A DNA stretch of 64,000 nucleotides, taken from the NCBI GenBank assembly GCA_023525715.1, contig CM042010.1:87783384-87847383 (forward strand), read 5' to 3'. This DNA comes from Cichorium intybus (lineage: Eukaryota > Streptophyta > Magnoliopsida > Asterales > Asteraceae). The translations under genes were made by a program, and so were the position numbers. The notes under the pieces were generated by a model. The model worked only from the letters and a program-made list of their open reading frames with translations, was not told where the DNA came from and made no database searches. Below are positions 12,963 through 24,759 of this stretch, piece by piece. Every line of letters starts with the position of its first letter. The first letter of the stretch is position 1.

Positions 12963-14818
12963 CAGTCATCATTATTTAAAATTGAACCGCCACTTTCACA
13001 CGATCTTATTGTTAGGATTTGCCACGATTGTCTCAATGATAGCTGTGTAACAACGGTTATTAAATTCAAAAGAATGTTTGTCTCTGAGATTATCATAAAT
13101 GTAAAAATTACTTGAGTAATAAATTGACTTAGAATCAACAGGGATAATTATGACAGTTATAGGTACTCTTCGTAGTGGAATGGTAGAGTAACTATTATGA
13201 TCAACTCCTAAGGATGTTGATAACACTTCGGATAGCAACAATCGTCTGTGAAATGTTTGTTGATACTCCGAAGTCCATTTGTTATCTTTTTGTTTTTCTT
13301 GAGTATGTCTTGTTTTAAGTTTTGTGTGATGCATGATAACACTTAACCTTGACTTCCCTGAATATTATGAAATGAAGATTTAACAAGTTAATGTTCAGAA
13401 TCATTCGAATCATGTTGGAAGTCCATTTTTCACTCCGAAGGTTGTGTGAATCAATATCAGTCATGAATGTATAAGTCTAATCACCCCATTGTCAACTTGA
13501 TTTCGCATTTAGAACCAAGAGTTTGTTTGATCTTTTGTGTTTCAAATTTTTCATACAAAATAATGGTAACATCCTTTGTATTTGAAATTTAAAGGTATTT
13601 TCATTCTTGAATTGAACATCAGAAGTTTTTTAGAAATTGGATTGACTTTGAAGAACCTTTTGAAAAACCTATTCCCTTTCATCAATTGAAGTGTTTGGAT
13701 ACTAGGTTCTGATGACAAGCCTTTGAGCTTCGTACACCACTCCAACTTTACCATTTAAGATAGATTACTTGAAATGTTCATATTCTCTACAAAGTACTCG
13801 ACTATGTTATAGGAGCTCCTTGTATTGTTATTTAAAACAGATGAATAAGCCTTTGAGTGCTGATTTATCATTCTTTTTCACCCCTATTTATCTTTTTGTC
13901 TTGTTTGTTGTCTTTGAATATTTTGAGAATTTGTTTTCTGTTTATCTTTTTGAGTTTTTCTATTTGTCCTTTTTATCTTTTTCTTTTTGGATACGCTTAT
14001 CCGAAGAGACAAAATTTCACCATTTAGTTTCTTTCTTTGGTGCTTTTTGGTTTTGTTTTGTGCAATCCTTGAGTTTTAGAAACTTCATTTAGTTCAATTT
14101 TGAAACAATGATGAAAAGGATTTAAATTTACTTATCAGACGATGTTGGTACTATTTTTGAAGAAAACTTCAGAACACTTGAGTTATCCTGTGTAGTTTTG
14201 AAGCTACATGATTAGTTTGATATTGAAGCGAGTCAAGTTCAGAAGGGAGGTTAGGAATAGACATTATGTTAAGGATATTAGAATCAAACAAGGCTTTGAG
14301 TTGTAAAATAGCCTTGACGTCACTTCGAAGTCTGTTTGCTTCCCAATGTTTCAAGTCGATTCCCAAATACCTTTTAGTGCAATAAGGTTTGATCATCAGA
14401 ATCTAAAATCAAAGTTTTGTCCTTTAATCAGTTAATTCATAAAAAGAAGGTTAAACTTTGTCACTCATGCACAAAAAAAATTTTGTTTTGAACTTCAGAG
14501 TGTTTGCAAGTAATTTTGTTTTTGATTTTTCTATGAAACCACCTTTTATTGTGAGATTACTTAGTCTTGAGATACAAAGTCAAATGATCTTTCAAAAGAT
14601 TTTAACATTTATGACAACTTTACTATCTAAAATTGTTTTATCTGAGGTGCTCCGAAGTGACAAAAGGCTTCGGAGTACTGCGGTGCAACCTTAAGTTGTT
14701 TTATTTGTTTTACTCCGATGAGCTCCGAAGCGACAAAGGTCTTCGGAGTGCTGCGGAGTGATATGAATTTTTGTTTTTCAATTGAAAAGACTAAGGAAAG
14801 AATGAGCAAATCTGAGAT
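12963..14818 (-). other. Element 3 3' region without a clear gene
   Basis: No conserved domain is visible in any frame; the frames of 60-112 codons lack family features. The region holds two short inverted repeats (14650-14675 and 14723-14748) and many TCCGAAG/CTTCGGA motifs. Position after RNase H corresponds to the long 3' region of SIRE-type elements, but I see no envelope-like protein. Confidence 0.55.
14650..14748. repeat. Two CTCCGAAG/CTTCGGAG hairpins
   Basis: Stem CTCCGAAG (14650-14657) pairs with CTTCGGAG (14668-14675). The same stem recurs at 14723-14730 with 14741-14748. Both have 10-nt loops of nearly the same sequence (YGACAAARGK). Confidence 0.75.
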
Positions 14819-15230
14819 CTATTGTAGAGTGGATCCGTCAATCATTCCAAGTCCACGAACGATTCTTGTAAATGCATCTTCATTCAAAGCCTTTGGGAAG
14901 ATGTCTGCCAATTGTTCGATTGTGTGAATGAAGTGCACTTCTATATTCCCCTCCTCAACATGACTTTTGATAAAGTGATAGCGAAGAGCTATGTGCTTTG
15001 TCTTGGAGTGTTGAACACGATTATGGCAAATACGAATGGCACTTTGTGAATCACAAAACAGTGGAATCTTTCTCATGTTGATGGCATAGTCCTTCAATTG
15101 ACTTTGAATCCAGATGATTTGTGAGGTACAAGCAGCAGCAGCAACATATTCAGCTTCAGCAGTGGATATAGAGACACAAGTTTGCTTCTTGGATTTCCAA
15201 CTGATTAGCTTTCCATCAAGGAATTGACAA
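14819..15230 (-). pseudogene. RNase H fragment of element 3
   Basis: Readable - strand blocks: KLISWKSKKQ, STAEAEYVAAAACTSQIIW, FCDSQSAIRICHN, KHIALRYHFI and LADIFPKAL, the last third of a Copia polyprotein. The N-terminal part with the first catalytic Asp is gone: the RT tail PHLAAVK is joined within a few bases to the segment just before KLISWK. The junction near 15230-15245 holds a few bases that belong to neither side. Confidence 0.8.
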
Positions 15231-15663
15231 TTTTTGTTTTAACCGCAGCCAGATGAGGTTCTCGTGGGTCAGCTTGATATCTTGCACAGTTACAAAATGC
15301 AAACATCATATATGGTCGACTGGCTATGAGATAATGCAATGATCCAATCATGCTTCGGTATGTCTGGATGTCAGTCTTCGGTTTGTCTAATGAAGGATTT
15401 AACCTTGTACCTGCAGGCAATGGAACTTTTCCTTTGGAACAGTTAGTCATTCCGAAGCGTTCAAGCAAACTCTTCGTATACTTTTGTTGATTAATAAAGA
15501 TCCCCTCCTTGGATTGTTTTATTTGTAATCCAAGAAAGAAATTAATCTTTCCCATCATACTCATTTGAAATTTTCTTTTCATTAGTTTTTCAAAATCTTT
15601 TGAAAGGTTGGGATCAGTGGATCCAAAGATTATGTCATCCACATAGATTTGGACTAACATCAA
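15205..15663 (-). pseudogene. Reverse transcriptase C-terminal part, element 3
   Basis: 152 codons starting just before the active site QIYVDDIIFG, with FEKLMKRKFQMSMMG, FFLGLQIKQ, YTKSLLERFGM and YRSMIGSLHYL. This is the palm-thumb part of Copia RT. Everything between the ETFAPVTR motif and this point (roughly 100 codons by comparison with element 2) is missing. Confidence 0.82.
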
Positions 15664-16054
15664 ATGAGACCTTTATCAGATTCAGGATCTGACATTGCAC
15701 TCTGGTAACAGGAGCAAATGTTTCTTCATAATCAATCCCCTCCTGTTGACAATAACCCTTGACAACCAGCCTTGCTTTGTTCCGAACCACATTGCCTTCG
15801 GTGTCTAGCTTATTTCTATACACCCATTTTAGACCAACAATCGAAGCATTTGCAGGTTTTGGAATTAGCCTCCAAACTTTGTTTCTTTCAAATTCCTCTA
15901 ATTCCAACTGCATTGCCTCAATCCAGTCTGGGTGATCAAAAGCATCTTTAACATTCTTAGGTTCGATCTTGGAGATAAAGACATTGAACATGCACAACTC
16001 TGAAGTTTTGTTTAAATCAAGTTGTCTTTGGTGAAGTTGTGCACGAGTCAACAC
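15664..16054 (-). pseudogene. Reverse transcriptase N-terminal part with deletion junction, element 3
   Basis: Blocks DHPDWIEAMQLELEEFERNKVW, KWVYRNKLDTEGNVVRNKARLVVKGY and GIDYEETFAPVT are Copia RT fingers. After APVT the sense stops abruptly: the next 36 bp (15672-15707) copy element 2, and then RT resumes at the sequence before YVDD. The polymerase cannot work. Confidence 0.8.
15672..15707 (-). other. 36-bp filler sequence identical to element 2 pol
   Basis: Every base matches positions 7428-7463 in the same orientation. In element 2 this stretch encodes the YQSAMSDPESDK region before RT; here it sits out of context at the RT deletion junction. Confidence 0.85.
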
Positions 16055-16621
16055 TCTATCCTAAACGTTACCGATGACTAGTGATGGTGGATGATTTTTC
16101 GTCCATTTGTCCAAAGAAGGATAGTTTGGATCAAAATCAGATGGTCCTTCAGAATCAATATCCTCAATATCTGAGGGATATCACGAAGTGGACGTAAAAT
16201 CAACCATTATTAAATGATTGTTTGAGTTAGTTGCATTTGTTTGTGGTGTGTGCAATCGTGAAGAGGAGTTTAGAGTATTCTCCCCCACGACAGCAGTTGG
16301 TGTTGAGGAGGCGGTTGCTCTATCTGAAGATACTGGTGTTGCTGATTTAGGAGTGGAAATCTCTGGCTCCCCTTGGATTGATGGATACAGGGACATGATA
16401 TGAGAGATTTCCCATGGGGTTGAAGTTTGACTATTGTTTGGCTCCCCCTCAACATTAGCATTCCATTCACTTCGGTTCGATGGCTCCCCCTCAATAGATG
16501 ATGGTCTTTGTACACTACTTGTAGAAGAATCATCAGGTCCATCTGTGATTTTGGACAATTCGGACACATGGTTGTCAGGTGCCCTGGCTTCGGAGTCCAT
16601 GACTCGCCTAGGTCTTCGTGC
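16055..16621 (-). pseudogene. Integrase-RT hinge of element 3
   Basis: A low-complexity Ser/Thr/Pro/Asn-rich stretch with repeated EGEPN/QGEPE blocks, as in the variable hinge between integrase and RT of SIRE-like Copia elements. It is bounded on the right by the Athila-type LTR fragment. No integrase core is present between them. Confidence 0.6.
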
Positions 16622-17424
16622 GGTCAAAAATAAGAAAAATACCTAACACACACACTAGCACAGTGGTAGTCAGGGTCGATCCGCAGGAGTTACGTGGTCA
16701 AGTCAGGTGACAGATTACCAACTATAGTGTCACGCTATAGTCAGAGGACTTAGTTCCTAAGCTTTTGACTACTAATCCCAGAAAACGTAAACCGAAACAA
16801 TTCCAACCAAACATAAACTTAAACTAAACTCCAAACAAACCTAGTCACTTACTGAAATCAGAAGTACATCTCTAATTCAGAAGCAAACAAAGGCAAACAA
16901 TCAAACATAAACCAAGGCATAAACTAAACCAATAACTAAGGTCCAACTGAACAGTCACTGGCTAAAGTTCAACCCACAAAGCTAACCCTAGTTGGCTACT
17001 GAAATCAGCAAAGGAATTCAGTCCAAACAAGGTCATACAAACATCCAAACACCAAACAAATAAGCACAATCCAATATCGAGCATAAAATACCAAAAAACC
17101 ACAATTACTTGTAACCAAATGATTATCATAAACCAAACGCAGATCCACGAGTACAAACAGTAACCAAGTGATTCAAAAACATAAACTAAAGCCTAATATA
17201 AGTGGTTGTCACTCCCAAAGATACTAGCTATTGAATTCTAACTATCTAGCTAAATGAAAATAAATTCTAAAACATAAAAATACCAAATGTGAAGTTGCCG
17301 AAGCTTAATCTCGGAGTCAAAGAGCCTTGAGGTTGATTTTTCACCAGGTCTTTTCTAGGGTTTTTGACTGAAAAAGCCTCTATTTATAGTTGCAAAATTC
17401 CCGCAGCCGCGCCGTGCATTTATG
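16622..17424 (-). repeat. Fragment of an Athila/Tat-type Gypsy LTR inside element 3
   Basis: On the - strand it shares the landmarks of the LTRs of element E: ATTTTTGCAACTATAAATAGAGGC-like promoter (TATA at 17381-17388), GGATCGACCCT, TTGACTAGTGTG-type block, GGTATT and TTTTTGACCG. It lacks the last ~25 bp of an E LTR and has no clear target duplication. It replaces the protease-integrase part of element 3, so it probably marks a deletion or recombination between two elements. Confidence 0.7.
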
Positions 17425-18588
17425 GTTTCCGTTGTCTCAAAAGTACATCATTATTATTCAAAAGTTTTTCTCTAGTTTCCTCTAGCAGTGTGATTCTTAA
17501 ATTGGTCTTCTCTAGGGCTAGCTTTGAACTTTCTACTATCCCTCTCAAGTTGAGAATCTCCTGCTCATTGATTTTCTCCCATTTTTAGCATCAACAAGCA
17601 GTTTATGCAATACAGAACAGTCACGAGTTATTTCATTTATCATAGAAGCAAATTTAGATTTAGGAATTTTAAAAGACAAGAGAAGTTTTGATACCTGCTC
17701 CGGGATGGTGAGGCGAGTGTCCTTTGCCATAAGACAAAACTCCTCTTCATCATCTGAATAGTCATCATAGAAAACCTTCAAAGAATCAGCTTCAAGCGCC
17801 TTCTTCATTCCAGAATCTCCATTACCAAAATCACCAAAACCTTCGTAACCAAGTCCCTTACAAGCCACATCTTTACCCAGATCTTCTTCACCAACAACTT
17901 TCTCAGAAGTGTTACCTAGAAAGCTCTTATCAACATCATAGGCTAGGAAAACACTATGAGATGGGTTTCTCACTTCTTCATCATTAGAGTCCGAAGACCA
18001 AATTTGATATGTTCCCATGTAAACATCACAGGCCATCAAGGCTAAGTCCTTGGTCTTCACTCTTACTTCATCTATTTTCCTGGAATAATAAGCTTCATCC
18101 TTCACTTGAGTCTGTTTCTCATTTTTCTTCCTCAACATACAATCTTTTGCGAAGTGATTCTTTCCATGACAGTAGTTACAATCAAAACCAGAATCACCTG
18201 CAATCTTCTTCCCTTCTGATCTGTCTTTAGAAGACTCTGAAGTCTTGGATTCGACTGGCTTCAGAGTGAATGATTTAGTTGCATCTTCCTTCGGTGTAAA
18301 AATCTCAGGTTTGGGCTTCAGTGTGTAAGAAAAGTTTTTATAAGTTTTTGTAGGATTGGACTTGTTGACAAAGGGTTTCTTAAATCTACAATTGTTTGCA
18401 GCATACAAAGCAATCGTTTCACCGTTTTTACCTTCCATGTAGCCATCAGGTTCATCATTGTCATCATCTTCTTCAGCTTTTGACACAAGGGCCAGTGAAC
18501 TAGAACCCGCAGCCTTCTCACTTCGTCTTCCACAGATATCAGGCTCATGAGCTTTGACAAGATTGTAGAGACTGGCTAATGAATACAT
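17425..18588 (-). pseudogene. Gag C-terminal half with CCHC knuckle and coiled coil, element 3
   Basis: From 18588: a linker with LVKAHEPD, a Lys/Ser-rich stretch, then zinc knuckle CNYCHGKNHFAKDC (about 18145-18190), an acidic region (DDYSDDEEEF), and a C-terminal coiled coil. A +1 shift near 17560 moves the sense to a frame reading EKINEQEILNLRG and onward to about 17425, where the LTR fragment begins. This knuckle-acidic-coil order is typical of the long SIRE-type Gag. Confidence 0.75.
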
Positions 18589-18600
18589 GTTAATGTTTTC

Positions 18601-19212
18601 TTACGATTTGATCATCAGCATAGTGGGTCTCCATTTAGGCCTTAAGCTGTAGAGAAACTTTATATTTATCTCTTGTTGGCTCCTTATTTCACCATATTTC
18701 TCTAGGTTATACACCATTTTACTGTAATGCTCGTAAGCTTGTTCTAGAGTCTCATTTTCCTGCTGCTTGAAGTTGCCAAAATCTGCCAATACCTCCTGAA
18801 CAATGCTTGATTGTAAGGTATTGTCACCTGCAAAGCGAACTGCCAAATGATCCCATATTTCTTTAGCAGACCTTGCTCCAGAAATATGATGACGAACATC
18901 AGGTCCGAGTCTACTTCGTAGTTCACGCATAGGTCTTTCATCATTCCTTATTTTCCTTAGATATGCTGCATTCAGAACACCGCCGGCTTCTACATCATCA
19001 ATGTTAATGAATCTTCCTGCTATATCGATGTGAGGACCATCTTTCACTGATCTCTAGATGTATTTTGCTTCATCGAGGCCTTCCAAGTAGTCCTCCATAC
19101 GATCAGCCCAGTAATCGTAGTAGGTTGGAACGAGCACAGGAGCTTTTGTGGACAAACCTATCAGATTGGCGTAGTTGAGCATGTTAGCATAGGTAGCAGT
19201 TGAATCAGTCAT
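18601..19212 (-). pseudogene. Gag N-terminal half, element 3
   Basis: The ATG at 19212 opens MTDSTATYANMLNYANLIGL, and YYDYWADRMEDYL is a gag hallmark. A TAG at 19056-19054 and a TAA at about 18600 interrupt the single frame. Between them lie PDVRHHISGARSAKEIWDHL and ETLEQAYEHYSKMVYNLEKYG, the UBN2-type gag core. The role is particle assembly and RNA packaging. Confidence 0.82.
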
Positions 19213-19356
19213 TTTGAATGGATTTCAACAGGATCTTTTCAGAAAAACTATTATAGAGTGAAGTAACAGTTGCGGAATACTAAATCTGAGAGACGATTCA
19301 GATCTAGAACTGTAACAATGAAATAAAGCTCTATGAACAGGTTTTTGAGTTGACCT

Positions 19357-19368
19357 GCTCTGATACCA
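19357..19368 (-). other. Primer binding site of element 3
   Basis: TGGTATCAGAGC on the - strand (initiator tRNA-Met type), two bases from the LTR. Confidence 0.85.
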
Positions 19369-19370
19369 CT

Positions 19371-19855
19371 TGTTGAGTGTTGAAATCAATAAAGTGAACA
19401 GGTAATGACTAGTGTTTTGACAGTAGAACAAGCAATGAACAATCGCACAGTAATATGAATAATCAAGAACAATTAAGGAACAGGATGAATTGGTTAACTT
19501 GTGTTGAATGCTTTGATTGATTGATTTAGGGTTTTATAATGGGACGATTACCATCTCGCACAGGACACGGTATGGTATCACTGATATTTATACTTGATCA
19601 GTGATACGCATAGTACGACTTTATTACAGAGAATATCCTATCAGAGTACTAACCAATAGGATATTAGATTCATGCAACACGTAATGTACTATTACGCGTG
19701 CTTACAAAAGGTACTACTATGAAGAAGTCTTCGGATCCTCCAGGTTATACCCTTCGGGGTCTTCAGACTTCGGGTTCTTCTATTTTGTTTTACTGCGGGG
19801 CCTTTGACAGAGGGTCTTCGGATGTTTGAGCACTTCAGCACAAAAGGTTTCAACA
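19371..19855 (-). repeat. 5' LTR of element 3
   Basis: 485 bp with inverted ends TGTTGA and TCAACA. A - strand TATA box (TATAAATA, 19585-19592) is visible. Short compared with the other LTRs here. Confidence 0.85.
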
Positions 19856-19857
19856 GA

Positions 19858-22303
19858 TGTGACAATTGTAAATTTTGGTCAACAAAAGTCAACTGTAGTC
19901 AGACAAAGCGTACGTTAATCCATATGTTGAAAAGTAATTTTTCCAAAATTTTACGAAGTATTATTAGATATTATAATACTACGTACGCTAACTCAAAACA
20001 ATTATCGAGTAAACGCCGAAAATACGGATAGTAAACTATTGTACCGTAAAAATTCGATAATCATACAAATATTATTTTGAGAATAATAATATTCATAAAA
20101 CGATGTATTCGTAAATACAAACCTGTGAATATATAGAACGTCAAAAACGGAGTTCGTATGTGAAAGTTACAACAATTAAACCGCTGTGAACGGATAAATG
20201 TACAAAGAGTTTGGATTCAAAATACAAAACGTGGTGTCTTAAACATCAAATATGGAATAACAAATCATATATTATGAAACGTAATACTATCTAGTATTTA
20301 ATTTCAAAGCCAAATACAATTTTCGGTAAAATACTGAAAATCGTGTAATCGGAAGAATACTGTGCTTAAACGTGTATTTCATCGTTTAACGAGCTACGAC
20401 TCAATCTAAATAAATTTTTAACAATGTTTCATACATAATATTTATTTAGAACTTCATTTCTTCAAAAACTCATAAAATCTCACTAAAACATCTTACGATT
20501 TTATAAAAATCACCCATTTATATAAGTAGATTGCCATTTTTTATAAAATTAACCCGCCCCACCCCCCTACCCCCATCAGCTGCAAGTGCCCTTTCCCAAC
20601 ACAAAATCTCACTCAAATCACAAAGTCAAAAGCTAAGCCTAGATTTAAAAGGCTATGACTAATTTAAACTAATTAAAAACTAACAAAATCTAATAAACTA
20701 CAACACATCCATTTGAATCAAGAAGCACCAACCCTTTTTCTCTCATTTCTCTCTCACTCTCGGCTCAACTGCGCCCCCCACCATTTCTCCACAAACCCGC
20801 CACCACCACAAACCACCATCTTTCACCACCACCTTTCTTCATTTCAATGATTTTTCAAAAGAATTTGGTAAGTTAATCTCATCTAGTGATTTTAAAACTT
20901 ATTACACAACTTTTATCCATTTTTCACATACTAACGTCTACGTAAAACCTTTGGGTAATAGCTTTGTCCAAGGGTCCTTCGAGCTACGAAGCTTAGATCT
21001 TGGTTCCTACCATAAATCACGCAAGAACAACCTTGTTTCTAACTAAAGCACGCGTCAAGGGTGAGTTCATACCCCTCATTTTCATATTTTCCAAACTTTT
21101 AGGGGGAGAATACAATTTCATATACTATAAATGACGATTTACACAAGTTTATACACGAGTTTTTGTGTAAAAACGTTTTTGACATGAAATATGGTTAGAT
21201 CTATGTATTGTGAACATTATGATGTGTAAAAGTTACAAAACTATAAACATATTGTGTAAAAATGCTAGATCTTTAATATAAAAGTCACAAAAATGGTTAC
21301 AACCAAGTCATTACACCATTTTTGTGGGAAATATCTTAAAAGATGTTGTTTATAATCATCTAAATAAGTTATTTCGTATATGTTCGTAAAAATATGTTTA
21401 TTACGACGGTATACTAAAAATAGACTATTATAGGAATAGTTTATGGTTACATGGGTTATTATGACATTTTGAACAAGACAAATAATTATATAAAAATATA
21501 TGATTATTATACATTACAATGTTATTATGGGTAATATGATAACGGCAAAAACGAAGGTTTCTTAACAAATATACGTAAACGACTTGATATACATATACAT
21601 TTTGATAGACGGGTCTTCACAATACTTATATAAGTACGTACACTAAAGTCCTGAAATTTAGATATTTGTGTATAGATCTATACGGGATTGACAACCCCGC
21701 ACCTGAGTTGTTAGATACAGCTAGACCGGCAGGTCTAAGGTGACAAATGTCTAACAGTCCGACACGTGAAGAACGTCGAAGTAGGCCTACGTGGTCACAG
21801 TATGGTTATAGGGCATCTCACATGGAAAAATCAACTTATTAAATTGTTTACGTGGAAATATACATTTTTATGGATTTTATATTACAAACTACGTTACACA
21901 TTTTAGTCTTTGGGTTTTTAAGACTTGGACACTTTTTATAAGAAAATATTGGATTTTCTTGGTTTACAATACTAATGTTTACAAACCAAAGGATTTTTCT
22001 TATACAAATACTTATGAACTCACCAACTTAATTGTTGACACTTTTTCAACTACTTGTATTCTCAGGAAACTGATAAGGTAAACCACGAGCATTGATGAAG
22101 AGACCTTACGACATCATTTTTGTGTATTTTTGAATCATCTATTAATTGTAATCGAAACATGAAACATTGAACTCTATAACTTTTGCAATTATTTTATGAT
22201 GGTTGTGTTGCTTGGAATCACTATTATTCGACATTGTTATGATATTGTTCATGAAGTCATCCACCCTCGAATGTTTCCGCCAATACGGTTTGGGGGTGTG
22301 ACA
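19858..22303 (+). repeat. LTR D: lone chromovirus LTR, + orientation
   Basis: It starts TGTGACAATTGTAAATTTTGG and ends GGGGGTGTGACA, the reverse complement layout of LTR C (59145-62146), to which it is clearly homologous along its length. No primer site follows at 22304 and no pol precedes it. It is therefore a solo LTR or recombinant remnant. The two bases left of it (GA) and the right flank GGATC give no obvious target duplication. A C-run at 20553-20574 corresponds to the G-run of LTR C. Confidence 0.8.
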
Positions 22304-22748
22304 GGATCGGCATGGAAGCAATATATGAAGCAGCGACAAGATCAATACATGACAAGGGTCATGTTAGTCGGAAATATAAGGGATTGTAGGGTCGAGGAAT
22401 ATCGTTGGTTAGGAACGAATAGGACTTAGTGGTATAGTGACCGAAGGAGGTTCTACGACTTGAAGGATTGGTATCTCCCATGGGTACCACAGTACTGTAC
22501 CCTGTTCGCGGTGGTGCCACATCGTGCCTCGGTGAGAGATAAGGGTGTTGATCGGATGGAGTGTACTATGCTTTGTTGAAGTGGTACTATGCTGTGTTCC
22601 GGTGAGTACTTCGTGCTGGTCGGGAATGTCGGGTCCTTTATTGTACCGATACTACGTCGTGTTCCCACGAGTTCGAGATACGATTCCAGCGGGCTGATTG
22701 GTCTGACTGGTTTTTGGGACAGATGATTTCCGTATCGGAGGGGATAAT
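22304..22748 (+). mobile_element. Fragment of old Gypsy element G, left part
   Basis: Degenerate sequence with no readable frame. It is continuous with 29953-30486 if element A and one ATAAT copy are removed. Repeated GTACTATGCTGTGTTCCGGTG-like words recall the tandem words in the G LTR (38590-38790), so part of it may be LTR-derived. Assignment is mainly by position. Confidence 0.4.
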
Positions 22749-24691
22749 TGTCACACCCCCGACCGAGGCGGCGGAACATGCCGGGCTGTGCGACTAAGTT
22801 CTTGGATCACAGGCAATTGAATATACAGTACAAGTACAACAATAAACCAAAGGATAGTTGTATTTCATCTTGAAGTTTGAATACATGGTTCTTACAAATA
22901 ATAATAGTAGAGTACATGAAATGCCTTAACAGATATAACAAAACTAGGTTTCCTGAAATCCGTGAAGATTTCCATCTTCTGAAAGTCTCATTGATTTCCT
23001 GAGAATACATGTAGTTTTGAGGGTCAACACAAGGTTGATGAGAGTTACAGGTTTTATGTTGAACACAGCACTGATACTTTTAAAATAACTAAAAGTATTC
23101 CTTTTGTAAGTATAATCATACTTGTAAATGAGTTTGTAAAGAGTTGCTGAAAATCGTAAGTAATACCATACTTATAAATGAATTGTATAGAGTTTTTGAA
23201 AACCATAAGTAATACCATACTTATAAATGATATGTACGTTTATGAGAAAACCATCAATGCGTATAGTTGAGTCCTACAACCGAGCTATTCGACTGAAATG
23301 TACCCCCCTACAACGCTTCATGGACGTCGTAGTAATGAAAAAGATAAGTATCACCTACATCGATTTGCAAGTCGAAGTTGTAGCTAACAACCATAGGTGG
23401 GGGTGTCAACCCGTATAGATCTGTACATATGTATCTCGCTCTACTTGATTAACGGTTATAGTAGTGTGGGGTCTAGGTATTTCTACTTAGTTATGAATAG
23501 TGTCTCACTATCTAAGCCATTGATAAATGTAGGATAGACAAGTCTAATCGAGTATGTTGATAAGTATATACGTAAAAGAGTACAATACTCGCTTATTGAA
23601 AACATTTTATAAAGCTATAATAACATTTATAAAACTTGATATGAAATTGGTAAATGTTTATATTGCACATGTATTCTCCTCCATAATATATAAAAACATA
23701 GACAAAGGGGCCGTAACACTCACATTTGAAGCGTGAATTCAGTTTAGATATAAGAACGATCGTGTTTGAGAAGCACCGCGAAATAACACCACAAAACAAC
23801 AAGGTTTTGTGCAGCGAAGTGATGGTGCGACGGTAGTGGAGCGATGGCCAATGGTGGTTGTGTTCTTGGCCAAAAGGAGAGCAATTGGAGAAAGAAAGAA
23901 AAAACTAGAAACTTTGGTGAATTGGTGAAGAAAAATGAGATGCAAAGCCTCTTATTTATAGTCTCATGGAGTAGTTGGGGTTGGTGAAAGTGATGTCGTG
24001 GATGACATAATTCGTGCGCAAAATCCCGATGTATAATAATTTTTTCGAGACCGGAGAATTGTTGAGCCGAGTGCACTGATTCTAGAAACCTAAATAGATA
24101 ATTTTTTCGAGTTGCAGAACATCGGGAAATCGCGTTTAAATATTGCGTTCATTTATCCGCAGTATCCGATTAGTTGACTTTTATAAATATTTTTACTAAA
24201 AATATTTCGAGTATGGAATCCAATAATAGACCATAGTCTGAGTCCAATAATGTTCTCGGAATTTCCATATGAGGTGCGCAAGTGCCTCAACGGATCGAAA
24301 CGATTTATGTAGTTAAATAAAATCAGTGTTACACTGGTTTGTTTTGGCTTGTTTTCTTATAACAGTCGTAACTTTTGCATATGAGCTCCGTTTTGAATGT
24401 TATTTATATTTTCGGAATCACGGAAACATGTACTCTGAGGTTAGATTGCTTGTTTTGTTTCACAAATGGTTAATACTTATTTTCAGTTTTTCAGACGTAT
24501 TAACTAGGGTTTCAGTTTGTGCTTGAGATATTCCATTATAGGAAGTAAGATTTTATCTCATATATTATTTTAATAGTAATGAATCTATATATTTTCCAAA
24601 ACATGCTTTAAAGGTTAAAGGTCAGGTTACAAAGAGGTTTGCGGTGAATTGACTATTTATAGTTCTAGACCTAAATTTCCGGGATGTCACA
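22749..24691 (-). repeat. 3' LTR of element A
   Basis: 1943 bp from TGTCACACCCCC to GGGATGTCACA. Homologous to 28041-29952. It shares short blocks with LTRs B, C and D (TTTCCTGAGAATACA, the GTATAGATCTATAC-like palindrome) but is otherwise a different family. A - strand TATA box lies at 23953-23960. Confidence 0.88.
23953..23960 (-). promoter_or_regulatory. TATA box of LTR A (left copy; right copy 29215-29222)
   Basis: GACTATAAATAAGAGGC on the - strand, identical in both LTRs. It would drive the element transcript, antisense to the RWP-RK gene. Confidence 0.55.
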
Positions 24692-24708
24692 TTACCTCCC
24701 CGTTAAAG
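24692..24708 (-). other. Polypurine tract of element A
   Basis: CTTTAACGGGGAGGTAA on the - strand abuts the LTR start TGTGACATCCC. Confidence 0.75.
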
Positions 24709-24759
24709 GAAATTTCGTCCCGAAATTATTTCGTAACATAACACTTCTGCTCGATCGTG

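Larger units (their letters stand above)
12963..19855 (-). mobile_element. Element 3: decayed SIRE-like Copia retrotransposon
   Basis: On the - strand: 5' LTR 19855-19371, primer site, gag (19212-17425), an inserted Athila-type LTR fragment (17424-16622), hinge, RT, RNase H, then a 1.8-kb 3' region cut off by element 2. Protease and integrase are absent. The 3' LTR is not in the window because element 2 inserted into the 3' region. The likely target duplication on the right is GATGT (19856-19860), overlapping the first bases of LTR D. Confidence 0.8.

Noticed and set aside
16181..16646. Overlapping + and - strand frames of 60-150 codons
   Set aside because: Only the - strand fits the Ser/Pro-rich Copia hinge next to RT; the + strand ones are shadows.
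23593..24076. Paired - strand frames repeated at 28855-29353
   Set aside because: They repeat because they lie in the two LTRs of element A; stops and lack of any domain argue against a protein.
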